From contig CATOSB010000004.1 of assembly GCA_951812305.1 (NCBI GenBank), forward strand, positions 124,001 to 188,000: a DNA stretch of 64,000 nucleotides, given 5' to 3'. The DNA comes from an uncultured Paracoccaceae bacterium (GTDB lineage Bacteria > Pseudomonadota > Alphaproteobacteria > Rhodobacterales > Rhodobacteraceae). Shown piece by piece: positions 35,448 to 45,090 of the stretch (its first letter is position 1; each line of letters begins with the position of its first letter). The position numbers were made by a program, and so were the translations under genes. The notes below the pieces were generated by a model. That model was not told the origin of the DNA. It did no database searches and worked only from the letters and a program-made list of their open reading frames with translations.

Positions 35448-36994
35448 TTACCATTCGAGCAACCATCACAATTTTCACCTGATCCGCTGACAGAGGTCAT
35501 TCAAGCGGGTGCGAAGGAGCTTCTGAGGACGGCGGTTCAAGCCGAGGTTGCCGCGTTCATCGCGGAGCACATGCACCTTCTGGACGAAGAAGGCCGCCAG
35601 CGTTTGGTACGTCACGGCTTTCTGCCCGAGCGCGAGATGATGACCGGGATTGGCACCGTTCCCGTGCAGGTTCCGCGTGTGCGGGATCGCGGTCAGAATG
35701 AAGACGGGAGCAAAATCAAGTTCCGCTCGGCGCTGGTTCCGCCGTATTTGCGCAAGGCCAAGTCCGTCGAGGAGCTATTGCCCTGGCTTTATCTGAAGGG
35801 GATCTCGACGGGGGATTTCAGCGAGGCGCTGGCAGCGCTTCTGGGCCCCGATGCCGAGGGGCTGTCGTCATCGACCATTACGCGCCTGAAGGCTGCGTGG
35901 TGGGAAGAATATGAAGCTTGGCGCAAGCGCGATCTGAAGGGCAAGCGCTACGTTTATATCTGGGCCGACGGGGTCTACTTCACACCGCGCCTGGACGGCG
36001 ATCGTCAATGTATGTTGGTGATTATTGGGGCGGATGAATATGGGCAGAAGGATGTTCTGGCGATCGCAGACGGCTTCCGTGAGAACGCCGACAGTTGGCG
36101 CGACCTGTTGAAGGGGCTGAAGAGGCGTGGGCTTGCGGTGCCGCCTGAATTGGCCGTCGGCGACGGCGCACTGGGGTTTTGGGCCGCGCTGCGCGATGTC
36201 TTTCCCAAGACACGGGAGCAGCGATGCTGGGTTCATAAAACTTCCAATGTGCTGGGGGCGATGCCTAAATCTCTGCATGAAAAGGCGAAGTCGGATCTCC
36301 AAGACATTTGGATGGCCGAGACGAAGAAGGAAGCGAATGCGGCCTTCGATCTGTTCGTGGAAACTTATGGTGTGAAATACGAAAAGGCCGTGGCCAAGCT
36401 GGTCAAGGATCGTGCAGAATTGCTGGCCTTCTATGACTTCCCAGCCGAACACTGGAAGCACATCAGGACCACAAACCCGATCGAGAGCGTCTTCGCCACG
36501 GTTAGAAACCGTACCCGAAAAACCAAAGGCTGCCTCAATCGCAAGACCGCCCTCGCCATGGTCTTCAGGCTAATGATTTCGGCCAGGAAAAAGTGGCGAA
36601 AAATCTCCGGGCCGAACCGTCTGCCCGAGGTCATTCAGGGGGTTGAGTTCAAAGACGGCATCAAGCAAGTTCAAATCGCCGCCTGATGACAGCCGTCACC
36701 AACTTTTGGGCATAGCTCAACTGGAAGGTCTCAAGGTCAAGCGCTCCCTGAATATTGAGCCGTTTGCGCCCGGATGTCGCCTTCAGGGCCGTCTTTTGTC
36801 CCTTTGGGAACCAGCCATGGGCGGGGCGGCTCTGATGCTCGGGGTGAACAGCGTCCGAAAAGACAACCATCTCATCTGCGGCCAACCCGTTCATCATGGC
36901 CTCATATTGGGCAATAAACGCAGCCTGTTTGGCTTCATCGGCCTGTGCAGGCAGCAATTGTGGTTTCCTATACAACCTGAGTTCTGGATAAGCG

Positions 36995-37888
36995 CTATAT
37001 CTGGTATTCGACCTGCCTGATTGTTTCCGGCACGGTTATGGGTCCCATTTTAACTTTGGTTTTCCCGAGCATATAGGCTGCGACACACGAGATGAGGTGT
37101 ACGAATGCGTTGGCAGGCGATCTGTGTCGAGTGTGTTCCAGTCCCATGCTGGTTTTCAACTTATCGAACAGAGTTTCGATGATGAACCGCCTTCGCAACA
37201 GGATTTTGTTCAGGATTGGCAGGAGATAGTTTTTCATGTTGCGGCGAATGCCGGTGACGAGGTGGAGCCCACGCTGCCAGAGCCGTTGGAAGAGGGATTT
37301 GGAGATATAGCCCTTATCAGCAAATATTTTGCCTTCGGGGCCCGCGATCATGGCTTCAAACGGCTTTCGATCATCGACATTACCTGCCGTGATTTTGACG
37401 GCCATGATCTCCCCCTTGTTGTTGATGATTAGATGCAGTTTGAAGCCAAAGAACCAGCCCATTGTGCTGCGACCGCGCTTTGCCAGCCCCTTGAAGACCT
37501 TGTTTCGATTAATGCGGGCATTGTGGCAGACCGCGAGCTTAGTGCTGTCGGCAAAATAGACGCCGGTTTTTTCACCGCTGAAGCAGTGCAGCAGTATGCA
37601 AAACGGCACCATTAATCTTGGCATGAGGCTGACAAACCGACCATAGCTCGGGAGGTTGCCAAAGCAGTCACGGTATTTCTGCTCAACGCCATAAATCCAA
37701 TAATGTTTGAAGTCCTTGAACGGCGACAAGTGAAACAAGACCATGATGAACAGGCTCTCCCCCAGGGTCAGCTTGCCGGCGCGAAGCCTCTGACGACCCG
37801 AGGGGATCAACCGGTGGCGCTCCCAGTCCTCGTAGGTTTTTGCAAAGTCATCGAGACAGACAAAAAGTGCGGTGTTAGTGATCGACAT
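36995..37888 (-). CDS. IS982-family transposase (unit 1, intact)
   Basis: This is a 297-residue protein from [19 protein letters not shown]. The IS982 DDE residues lie in [27 protein letters not shown] and [24 protein letters not shown]. The middle contains [20 protein letters not shown]. The start at 37888 lies 128 bases from the divergent passenger gene, suggesting a shared control region. Confidence 0.92.
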   Translation of the reverse strand: MSITNTALFVCLDDFAKTYEDWERHRLIPSGRQRLRAGKLTLGESLFIMVLFHLSPFKDFKHYWIYGVEQKYRDCFGNLPSYGRFVSLMPRLMVPFCILLHCFSGEKTGVYFADSTKLAVCHNARINRNKVFKGLAKRGRSTMGWFFGFKLHLIINNKGEIMAVKITAGNVDDRKPFEAMIAGPEGKIFADKGYISKSLFQRLWQRGLHLVTGIRRNMKNYLLPILNKILLRRRFIIETLFDKLKTSMGLEHTRHRSPANAFVHLISCVAAYMLGKTKVKMGPITVPETIRQVEYQI

Positions 37889-38016
37889 GAGTGGCGGTCC
37901 ATATTGTGTCGCTTTTGAACCTTGAATCATGGGGCAACGTACCTGGAAACCCCTCTCACCCCATACTAATCACGGGGGCATTCAGGCTGGTCAACACGGG
38001 GCAAAAGGTGCGCGCC

Positions 38017-38457
38017 ATGGAGAACAACTTCCCAATCAACGAAGATCTCGCTTATGAGAAGATCCGGGACCTCATGTTCGACATGATGGAAGAGGACCCC
38101 AACCGTCTCTACGCCCTCACGGATAAGCTCAATGAACTGGCTGCGCTCCCTAAAAGAACCATGACACTTGTGCTCGATCTGATGGCTGCCACTCCCTTTC
38201 AGGTGATCATCCCGAAACACGTACGGAAAAATGACCCTGATACATTCAAAGCAGATCACGAAACCGTTTCAAATGTTCTATTTCTTGGAGAGTTTGGCGG
38301 AATTGCCGTTGAACTGGAGCCAAATGAGGCTTTGAGAGAACCGAGGATCATTTCCATAACAATGGTGGAAATCCCTCATCGCAACCCTCTGCGAAAAAGG
38401 GTCAACGAGTATCGTAAAAAACGAATCAAAAAACTACGAAACCTGAGTTCTGGATAA
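38017..38457 (+). CDS. IS982 passenger gene, unknown function (unit 1)
   Basis: This is a 146-residue protein from MENNFPINEDLAYEK. The first 55 residues are acidic and helical (IRDLMFDMMEEDPNRLY, LTDKLNELAALP), followed by a probable beta-rich part (PFQVIIPKHV, VLFLGEFGGIAVELEP, IISITMVEIPHRN) and a very basic tail (KRVNEYRKKRIKKL). No signal peptide, membrane segment or known motif. It lies between the IS982 ends, divergent from the transposase. Its last five codons are altered (NLSSG) because unit 2 begins inside it. I do not recognise the family. Confidence 0.6.
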   Translation: MENNFPINEDLAYEKIRDLMFDMMEEDPNRLYALTDKLNELAALPKRTMTLVLDLMAATPFQVIIPKHVRKNDPDTFKADHETVSNVLFLGEFGGIAVELEPNEALREPRIISITMVEIPHRNPLRKRVNEYRKKRIKKLRNLSSG

Positions 38458-38887
38458 GCGCTATATCTGGTATTCGACCTGCCTGATTGTTTCCGGCACG
38501 GTTATGGGTCCCATTTTAACTTTGGTTTTCCCGAGCCTATAGGCTGCGACACACGAGATGAGGTGTACGAATGCGTTGGCAGGCGATCTGTGTCGAGTGT
38601 GTTCCAGTCCCATGCTGGTTTTCAACTTATCGAACAGTATGCAAAACGGCACCATTAATCTTGGCATGAGGCTGACAAACCGACCATAGCTCGGGAGGTT
38701 GCCAAAGCAGTCACGGTATTTCTGCTCAACGCCATAAATCCAATAATGTTTGAAGTCCTTGAACGGCGACAAGTGAAACAAGACCATGATGAACAGGCTC
38801 TCCCCCAGGGTCAGCTTGCCGGAGCGAAGCCTCTGACGACCCGAGGGGATCAACCGGTGGCGCTCCCAGTCCTCGTAGGTTTTTGCA

Positions 38888-40077
38888 CTTACCACCCTTC
38901 AAAATTTCCGGATCTGATTTGACGTTTGTCTGATCTGTGTGATTCAAGGAGTCTCCACTGCTGATATTGGAGGCTGGTTTGTTGGGAAATGTTTGTTTTT
39001 CAGAGCTTTATTCGAAGGTTGAGGCGGATTTTCAGGACCGCTTGCTCGGGTATCACAAGTCGCGCCGGGAGGGATTGTGCATCATAGCAAGCGTGATTTT
39101 GAACACGCGCAGCGTCAATCTGATGGAAAATGCGGCTGCTCTGCCCCGCGATATCGGCTCTGTGGACCACCGCTATCAATACATTTCGCGGGTTCTGGGC
39201 AATCCTCACATCGATACTGATGAGATCATGCAGGCCTATGTTGGTGAAATTTTCCGCCGCCAGTGTGAGGCCGGAGAAACGATTGTGGTGGCCCTTGATC
39301 AAAGCAAGCTCAACGAAGGGCATGAGGTTTTGATGTTATCGGTGCGGATGCGGGATCGGGCCCTCCCGGTCGCCTGGCGTGTACGCCAGACCAAAGGGCC
39401 GATTGGATGGCGCGTGCAACATGAGCTTTTGGAAGCAGTCCGCCCATGGCTCCCGGCGGATGCGCGTGTGTTGCTGGCGGGAGATCGGTTTTATGGAACC
39501 GCCCGATTGGTCGCATGGTGCCAGGAGGCTGGATGGGACTACCGGCTGCGCATGAAGGGAAATATCACACTGCAACATCAGGGTGGCGAGATGATGACGC
39601 GCGAAATTGCCCAACTGATGCCCGAAGGGCTTGTAAACGCTGAGCTTTACGGAACGGGCGTCTTTAGCAACATTGGAGTGCTTCACGAAGAGGGGCACAA
39701 AGAGCCTTGGATTATTGCCATGAATGCAGCACCGTCCGAGTACAAGGTGCTCGATTATGGAATGCGTTGGGGAATTGAAGCCATGTTCTCCGACTTCAAA
39801 ACCCGGGGCTTTGAAATTACTCAAAGCCAGATCAAAAAGCCGGATCGATTGGCCCGCCTCATTTTGGTGCTGGCAATCGCCATGTACTGGGCTGTTTCAA
39901 CCGGAGCAAACGAAGAGCACCACGTCGCAATACGCGGCGAAAAAAGGGGATTCGAAAAGCCCGAAGGTCCTTATGCTCTCTCTTCAAGACAGGCCTTCGT
40001 GCTATCCGACGATGCCTCGCAGGTTATGCCAAAATCCCCAAGCTCTGGGATGTCTGGCTAAATTGAAGGGTGGTAAG
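38888..40077 (+). mobile_element. IS4-family element inside IS982 unit 2
   Basis: Perfect 15-bp inverted ends (CTTACCACCCTTCAA) bound 1190 bp, flanked by the 9-bp duplication GTTTTTGCA (38879-38887 and 40078-40086). One transposase gene fills it. Confidence 0.92.
38967..40061 (+). CDS. IS4-family transposase
   Basis: This is a 364-residue protein from a TTG start. DDE landmarks are VVALDQSKLNEGHEV, VLLAGDRFYGTARLV and the Y-(2)-R-(3)-E-(6)-K signature in YGMRWGIEAMFSDFKTRG. Apparently intact. It fills almost the whole element. Confidence 0.88.
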   Translation: MEAGLLGNVCFSELYSKVEADFQDRLLGYHKSRREGLCIIASVILNTRSVNLMENAAALPRDIGSVDHRYQYISRVLGNPHIDTDEIMQAYVGEIFRRQCEAGETIVVALDQSKLNEGHEVLMLSVRMRDRALPVAWRVRQTKGPIGWRVQHELLEAVRPWLPADARVLLAGDRFYGTARLVAWCQEAGWDYRLRMKGNITLQHQGGEMMTREIAQLMPEGLVNAELYGTGVFSNIGVLHEEGHKEPWIIAMNAAPSEYKVLDYGMRWGIEAMFSDFKTRGFEITQSQIKKPDRLARLILVLAIAMYWAVSTGANEEHHVAIRGEKRGFEKPEGPYALSSRQAFVLSDDASQVMPKSPSSGMSG

Positions 40078-40258
40078 GTTTTTGCAAAATCATCGAGACA
40101 GACAAAAAGTGCGGTGTTAGTGATCGACATGAGTGGCGGTCCATATTGTGTCGCTTTTGAACCTTGAATCATGGGGCAACGTACCTGGAAACCCCTCTCA
40201 CCCCATACTAATCACGGGGGCATTCAGGCTGGTCAACACGGGGCAAAAGGTGCGCGCC

Positions 40259-40699
40259 ATGGAGAACAACTTCCCAATCAACGAAGATCTCGCTTATGAG
40301 AAGATCCGGGACCTCATGTTCGACATGATGGAAGAGGACCCCAACCGTCTCTACGCCCTCACGGATAAGCTCAATGAACTGGCTGCGCTCCCTAAAAGAA
40401 CCATGACACTTGTGCTCGATCTGATGGCTGCCACTCCCTTTCAGGTGATCATCCCGAAACACGTACGGAAAAATGACCCTGATACATTCAAAGCAGATCA
40501 CGAAACCGTTTCAAATGTTCTATTTCTTGGAGAGTTTGGCGGAATTGCCGTTGAACTGGAGCCAAATGAGGCTTTGAGAGAACCGAGGATCATTTCCATA
40601 ACAATGGTGGAAATCCCTCATCGCAACCCTCTGCGAAAAAGGGTCAACGAGTATCGTAAAAAACGAATCAAAAAACTACGAAAAAATTCTGTCGAGTAG
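40259..40699 (+). CDS. IS982 passenger gene, unknown function (unit 2)
   Basis: This is a 146-residue protein identical to the unit 1 product except for its natural C-terminus (KNSVE instead of NLSSG). Both copies are open and nearly free of changes although the neighbouring transposase copy has decayed, which hints that the reading frame may be maintained, or simply that the duplication is young. The start, MENNFPINED, is preceded by GGCAAAAGGTG as a weak ribosome site. Confidence 0.62.
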   Translation: MENNFPINEDLAYEKIRDLMFDMMEEDPNRLYALTDKLNELAALPKRTMTLVLDLMAATPFQVIIPKHVRKNDPDTFKADHETVSNVLFLGEFGGIAVELEPNEALREPRIISITMVEIPHRNPLRKRVNEYRKKRIKKLRKNSVE

Positions 40700-41292
40700 T
40701 GCACTGGTGACGCCAACGTCTTATCCAGAATCGGGGTTATACACAAACCCCAGGCGGCGCATCAGCCTGGCGGCTCCCGAGGGGCTGTAGCTCTGGTCGC
40801 ACTCGGCCAGAACATAGGCACAGACCTCATCTACGTTCTGTGCCGGATGTTCGGTGAAATGCGCTTTCAAAGCCCGTTCCTGCTCCACCGATAGATGCCC
40901 CTGTCGCTGGCTGTAGCCCTTCAAGCCAAAAAATGACAACCCCGCTCCGGCAAACGCGAACTGCCATTCCGTCAGAACCGTTGGACCGATATCCAAAATC
41001 CGGCAAACCGTTCCGGCGTCTTCTCCTGTGTCCAGAAGAAGAAACGCACGCGCACGTTTCCAAACAAGGGCCTCAACTTTGCGGCGGCGGCAAAGCGCTT
41101 CAAGCGCTATGCGCTGCTCGTCGGATAAGGTGACTGTTTTGTCTCGCTTGCTCATACCCTCGAAATAGAAACCCCCGTACCTGTGACCATGCGGCAAAGT
41201 GATTCACAGGCATCAAAATCATCAGGCCAATTCAGGCGCAGGAGTGTACAAAAAAAACTTGAGGCAGAATAACAGGTCGAGGAGACCGGGCA

Positions 41293-42432
41293 GTGAAAAT
41301 CCAAGGTTCCCGTTGGGCGAAGTCCGTCGCCCTTTTGGCGCTTGTCAGCGTTCTTGCGTCATGTGGTTTGCCGCGTGTCGGCCCCAACAAACGCGAAATA
41401 TTCCGCGGTTCGGTACAGAAGGAAGGCGATGCCTTCGTTGTCTCTGTCAATGACAGGGTCACCCGCGCAACGGCTGTTGTTCCCGCGCTTGGTTTTTCAA
41501 GTAAGTTCATCAATGCCGGTCAGCTTGGTTCCGATACGATCCGCCCGGGCGATACGCTTGGATTGACGATTTATGAAAACGTCGAGGATGGCCTTTTATC
41601 CGGTACAGGCGTGAATTCGACCTCTCTGGACGAGGTTCAGGTCGATGGCGCGGGCTTCATCTTTGTACCCTATGCGGGCCGCATCCGTGCCGCTGGCAAT
41701 TCGCCTGAGGCGATCCGCCGGATCATCACGCAAAAACTGGAAGAACAAACACCCGACCCGCAAGTCATGGTTCGCCGTATCGCCGGTGACGGGGCCACGG
41801 TTACGATGACTGGCGCCATTAACGGTAAGGGCGTCTTTGCAATTGAACGTCCGACACGCACCCTGACAGCGATGATTGCCAATGCCGGCGGTGTCGCGAT
41901 TGACCCCGAAGTTGCACGCGTCAAAGTCATTCGCGGCAACCATGTCGAAGAAGTCTGGTATGCTGATCTGTTTACCAACCCACAGTTTGACATCGCCCTG
42001 CGCGGTGGTGACCGGATTTTTGTAGAACAGGACACACGTGCTTTCACTGTCCTCGGCGCGACCGGGACGCAGAATCGGTTGCCGTTTGAATCCCAGACAT
42101 TAACGGCGGTTGAAGCCATCGCACAGGTTGGCGGTCTATCCGCCACCGCGGCTGATCCAACAGGCGTGTTCGTTTTCCGCAACGAGCCAGAAGAAATCGT
42201 GCATCAGGTTTTGGGTCGAACCGATCTGATCGGGGCGCAGCGCATGATTTATGTCCTTGATCTGACCGAACCAAACGGCCTGTTCCTCGCCCGCGATTTC
42301 ATCATTCGCGACGGCGACACAGTCTATGTGACAGAAGCTCCATACGCCCAATTCGCCAAGGTGTTGACCGCAGTCACAGGTACGCTTGGAACCGCGTCGT
42401 CCATCGACAGCCTAACCGGTTCCGGCAGCTAA
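41293..42432 (+). CDS. kpsD: polysaccharide export outer-membrane lipoprotein (KpsD/Wza type)
   Basis: This is a 379-residue protein from a GTG after GGAG. The lipoprotein signal ends LALVSVLASC. It is followed by a Poly_export domain (IRPGDTLGLTIYENVED, VDGAGFIFVPYAGRI, VMVRRIAGDGATVTMTGAI) and two SLBB-type repeats (TALMIANAGG-like and LTAVEAIAQVGGLS). It should form the outer-membrane channel for capsule chains. It lies 5 bases upstream of kpsC. Upstream, the IS630 relic ends about 90 bases before its start, so its original promoter may be displaced. Confidence 0.9.
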   Translation: MKIQGSRWAKSVALLALVSVLASCGLPRVGPNKREIFRGSVQKEGDAFVVSVNDRVTRATAVVPALGFSSKFINAGQLGSDTIRPGDTLGLTIYENVEDGLLSGTGVNSTSLDEVQVDGAGFIFVPYAGRIRAAGNSPEAIRRIITQKLEEQTPDPQVMVRRIAGDGATVTMTGAINGKGVFAIERPTRTLTAMIANAGGVAIDPEVARVKVIRGNHVEEVWYADLFTNPQFDIALRGGDRIFVEQDTRAFTVLGATGTQNRLPFESQTLTAVEAIAQVGGLSATAADPTGVFVFRNEPEEIVHQVLGRTDLIGAQRMIYVLDLTEPNGLFLARDFIIRDGDTVYVTEAPYAQFAKVLTAVTGTLGTASSIDSLTGSGS

Positions 42433-42437
42433 TCAAA

Positions 42438-44462
42438 ATGCAGGATGCGCAAGACATGCGCGCCGCCGGGGAGGATGCTTCCCGGCGGCTTTATGTTTAC
42501 AATGGCGGATTTCTGACCCAGCGCCGGATCCGGCGAATCTTGTCGCTTGCCGGTTGGTCGGTTCGCATTGGCAAACCGGGCGCAAAGGACTGGGTCGGCG
42601 TCTGGGGCAAAAGCCCGACAGCGCATCGCGGCGAGGCGGTAGCAAATAAATCCGACGCGCGAATTCTGCGCGTTGAGGATGCCTTCCTGCGGTCGGTTTT
42701 GCCGGGTCGATCCGGAAGCGCGCCGATTGGGTTATTGCTGGACAAAACGGGCGTGCATTTCGCAAGCGCTACGCCTTCGGACCTTGAAACGCTATTGGCG
42801 GAACATCCGCTTGACGACACAGCGTTGCTTGAACGCGCGCGCTCGGCGATGGCCTGGATGCGAGCCTCGCAGCTGTCAAAATACAATGCCTTTGATCTCG
42901 ACCATCCGCTGCCAGAGGCGCCCTATGTGCTGGTGATCGACCAGACCGAAGGCGATGCCTCGATCACCGAAAGTGGTGCCGATGTGTCGCGGTTCAAAGA
43001 GATGCTTTATTGGGCGCGGGAAAATCACCCGGGTGCGCGCATTGTTATCAAATCCCACCCCGAAACGGTCCTTGGCCACCGCAAAGGTCATTTCGGGCCG
43101 GATGATTTAGCGCAGAACATGGTCCTTTGCACCGATCCTGTCAGCCCCTGGCAGTTGTTCGAGGGCGCTCTGGCCGTTTACACCGTCAGCTCAGGCCTTG
43201 GATTCGAGGCAATTCTGGCGGGGCACAAGCCGCATGTGTTTGGGCAACCGTTCTACGCTGGATGGGGGCTGACCGAAGATGCGTTTCCGGTATCACGGCG
43301 GACCCGAAATCTGACAAGGGCTCAGCTTTTCGCTGCGGCAATGATCCTTTATCCCACATGGTACGACCCTTGCCGCGACCAATTGTGCGATTTGGAAGAG
43401 GCAATGGCCGCGTTGGAAGCTGATGCGCGGGCATGGCGGGAAGACCATCAAGGGTACGTTGCGTCTGGTATGCGGCTTTGGAAGCGGCGGCATTTGCAGC
43501 AATTTTTCGGTCGAGGGAAGCGCTTGATATTCAACGATAATCCCGCTGAGAACACAGATCGCGCGGTGATGGTCTGGGCGAATAAGGCGCAATCACTGCC
43601 GCCAGACCGGCCGGTTATTCGCATGGAAGACGGGTTCATCCGGTCGCGCGGATTGGGCGCCGATCTGATCCCGCCCGTGTCCTTGGTGACGGATGATCTT
43701 GGCATCTATTACGACCCGACCCGCGAAAGCCGTTTGGAGCGTTTGATCGCGGCCGCCGCGCAGTTGCCCGAACATGCGTTGTCCCGCGCGGAACGGGTGG
43801 TTTCCGCCCTGAACGCGGGCAAGCTGTCGAAATACAATCTTGTCGGCCAACAATTGCCAGACTTGCCTCGGGGTCGCCGCATCCTGGTGCCGGGGCAGGT
43901 GGAGGACGATGCGTCGATCCTGAAGGGTTGCGGCGAGGTGCGGACCAATGCCGCGTTATTGGCCGCGACCCGCCACAGCAACCCGGATGCGATCATTCTT
44001 TATAAACCTCACCCGGACGTAGAGGCCGGATTGCGCGACGGGGCCATTGACCATGCCGCGATGGAAATTGCCAACATGGTTCTGTCACACGCGGACCCTA
44101 TACAATTAATTGATATGGTTGATGAAGTTTGGACGATGACATCGCTGTTGGGGTTTGAGGCGCTTTTGCGCGACACGCGTGTAACTTGTCTTGGCACGCC
44201 GTTTTACGCGGGCTGGGGGCTGACGCATGATCTTGGCAAGGTCCCAGCGCGTCGTCAGGCCCGCCCGAGTGTCACGGCATTGGCCCACGCCGCGCTGATC
44301 ACCTATCCACGCTATTTCGACCCTGTGTCGGGGCTGCCTTGTTCTGTCGAGGTGGCAATTGAGCGGCTGGAAAAGGATGAACTGCCGCGCCCGGGCCCCT
44401 TCAACCGCACTGTCGCAAAACTACAGGGTGTATTGGCAAGCTACGCCTGGATTTGGCGATGA
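42438..44462 (+). CDS. kpsC: capsule beta-Kdo transferase KpsC (two-domain)
   Basis: This is a 674-residue protein with two similar halves. Each has a LSKYN block (QLSKYNAFDL and KLSKYNLVGQ), a VIDQTEGDASI / VPGQVEDDASI strand, the IKSHPE / YKPHPD box and a GQPFYAGWGLT / GTPFYAGWGLT motif. KpsC adds alternating beta-linked Kdo residues to start group 2/3-type capsule attachment. It is cotranscribed with kpsD and convergent with the GGDEF gene, 28 bases away. Confidence 0.93.
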   Translation: MQDAQDMRAAGEDASRRLYVYNGGFLTQRRIRRILSLAGWSVRIGKPGAKDWVGVWGKSPTAHRGEAVANKSDARILRVEDAFLRSVLPGRSGSAPIGLLLDKTGVHFASATPSDLETLLAEHPLDDTALLERARSAMAWMRASQLSKYNAFDLDHPLPEAPYVLVIDQTEGDASITESGADVSRFKEMLYWARENHPGARIVIKSHPETVLGHRKGHFGPDDLAQNMVLCTDPVSPWQLFEGALAVYTVSSGLGFEAILAGHKPHVFGQPFYAGWGLTEDAFPVSRRTRNLTRAQLFAAAMILYPTWYDPCRDQLCDLEEAMAALEADARAWREDHQGYVASGMRLWKRRHLQQFFGRGKRLIFNDNPAENTDRAVMVWANKAQSLPPDRPVIRMEDGFIRSRGLGADLIPPVSLVTDDLGIYYDPTRESRLERLIAAAAQLPEHALSRAERVVSALNAGKLSKYNLVGQQLPDLPRGRRILVPGQVEDDASILKGCGEVRTNAALLAATRHSNPDAIILYKPHPDVEAGLRDGAIDHAAMEIANMVLSHADPIQLIDMVDEVWTMTSLLGFEALLRDTRVTCLGTPFYAGWGLTHDLGKVPARRQARPSVTALAHAALITYPRYFDPVSGLPCSVEVAIERLEKDELPRPGPFNRTVAKLQGVLASYAWIWR

Positions 44463-45090
44463 TCGCACCGCGACGTATCCGAACCCCAGTTCACGCCGAT
44501 TTCGCGGTCAAATCCAAGTCATCGATGTTTTCGGGAATGTCTGTGACAAACGTATACTGCGCGCGGCCAGCGTTTTTGGAGGCATAAAGCGCAAGATCAG
44601 CGTCCAACAACATGCGTTCGGAATCGACATCGTGATAATCGGTTGAAATTGCGATCCCAATGCTGCCCGATATCCGGCAGAACTCATCCTCAAACGGAAT
44701 TGGCTTTTCCAGTTCAACCAGAATACGCTTGGCGATGTTGGCAAGCTGGTCACGGCAGGTAAGGTTTGGAAAAATCAGAACAAATTCGTCACCACCAAAT
44801 CGCACGGCGCTGTCACCGCCGCGTGTTTCTTCCAAAAGGATTCGCGCGGTTTCCTGCAATACAAGATCACCGGCGGCGTGGCCCATCGTGTCGTTGACCT
44901 GTTTGAAGAAATCCAGATCCAGATGCATCATGGCAAAACCCTCGCGACTGTTTTGCACCTGAGACAGGATCACATCCATCGCGCGCCGATTTTTTAGCCC
45001 TGTTAGACCGAATGAGCGTTTTTTTTGCGGGGGCATCCGCCGTTGTGGTTTTCTCGACGAACTGAAGATTGTTCGACGGAGGAAACGCAA

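Larger units (their letters stand above)
34088..36686 (+). pseudogene. IS256-family transposase interrupted by an ISAzo13 element
   Basis: The first codons (MAKSTVL, 34088-34108) are separated by the inserted element from the rest (PFEQPSQFSPDPLTEVI..., 35451-36686). Removing the insert and one TTA restores the frame exactly. The body has YIWADGVYF, VGDGALGFW, RCWVHKTSNVLG and TTNPIESVFATVRNRT. A TTG at 35436 inside the insert's end could restart translation as (M)RVSLPFEQP, giving a nearly full-length 416-residue protein. Confidence 0.88.
33993..36718 (+). mobile_element. IS256-family element (different from the 616/21533 type) inside the IS630 gene
   Basis: Inverted ends GAGTTATGCCCGAAAGTTGG and, read inward from the right, GAGCTATGCCCAAAAGTTGG are flanked by the 8-bp duplication AACTGGAA (33985-33992 and 36719-36726). 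After removing the ISAzo13-type element it holds, about 1.38 kb remain, a normal IS256 size. Confidence 0.92.
38461..40130 (-). pseudogene. IS982 transposase (unit 2), deleted and interrupted
   Basis: Relative to unit 1 it lacks 423 bp (141 codons, in frame, at a CAG microhomology), removing all three catalytic acids and joining VPFCIL to FDKLKTS. It is then cut near the N-terminus by the IS4-type element at 38888-40077; the first codons remain at 40130-40087. Cannot encode an active enzyme. Confidence 0.9.
36975..40737. mobile_element. IS982-family element with passenger gene, internally duplicated
   Basis: Outer ends ACCTGAGTTCTGGATAAG (36975-36992) and, read inward, ACCCCGATTCTGGATAAG (40737-40720) match at 14 of 18 positions. 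The flanking duplication is TATACA (36969-36974 and 40738-40743). Inside are two tandem units: 36975-38440 and 38441 to about 40682. Each has a minus-strand IS982 transposase and a divergent 146-codon gene. The right end is present only once. Unit 2 has lost 423 bp of its transposase and gained an IS4-type element. Only a few substitutions separate the units. Confidence 0.85.
33585..41155 (-). pseudogene. IS630-family transposase (subtype D), broken into three pieces
   Basis: Reading on the minus strand, piece 1 (41155-40744) is the N-terminal helix-turn-helix part ending MRRLGFVY. Piece 2 (36974-36727) continues RKPQLLPAQADEAKQ and ends DLETFQ; it contains VVFSDAVHP. Piece 3 (33992-33585) continues FTFVEGEKINARTTQQML and holds FVDNARYHHA and HLNPIERLWGVMHD. 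Removing the two inserted elements and one copy of each target duplication restores a single 355-residue frame. Its element ends appear to be ATCACTTTG-type repeats near 33590 and 41200. Confidence 0.88.

Noticed and set aside
36975..38440. Passenger gene as chance neighbour inserted beside IS982
   Set aside because: No IS982 end-like sequence lies between transposase and passenger, while the matched end is beyond the passenger next to a target duplication. Kept as part of the element, pending independent copies.
33585..41197. Several separate degraded IS630 elements
   Set aside because: The three fragments join exactly at the target duplications of the inserted elements into one 355-codon frame, so they are one gene.
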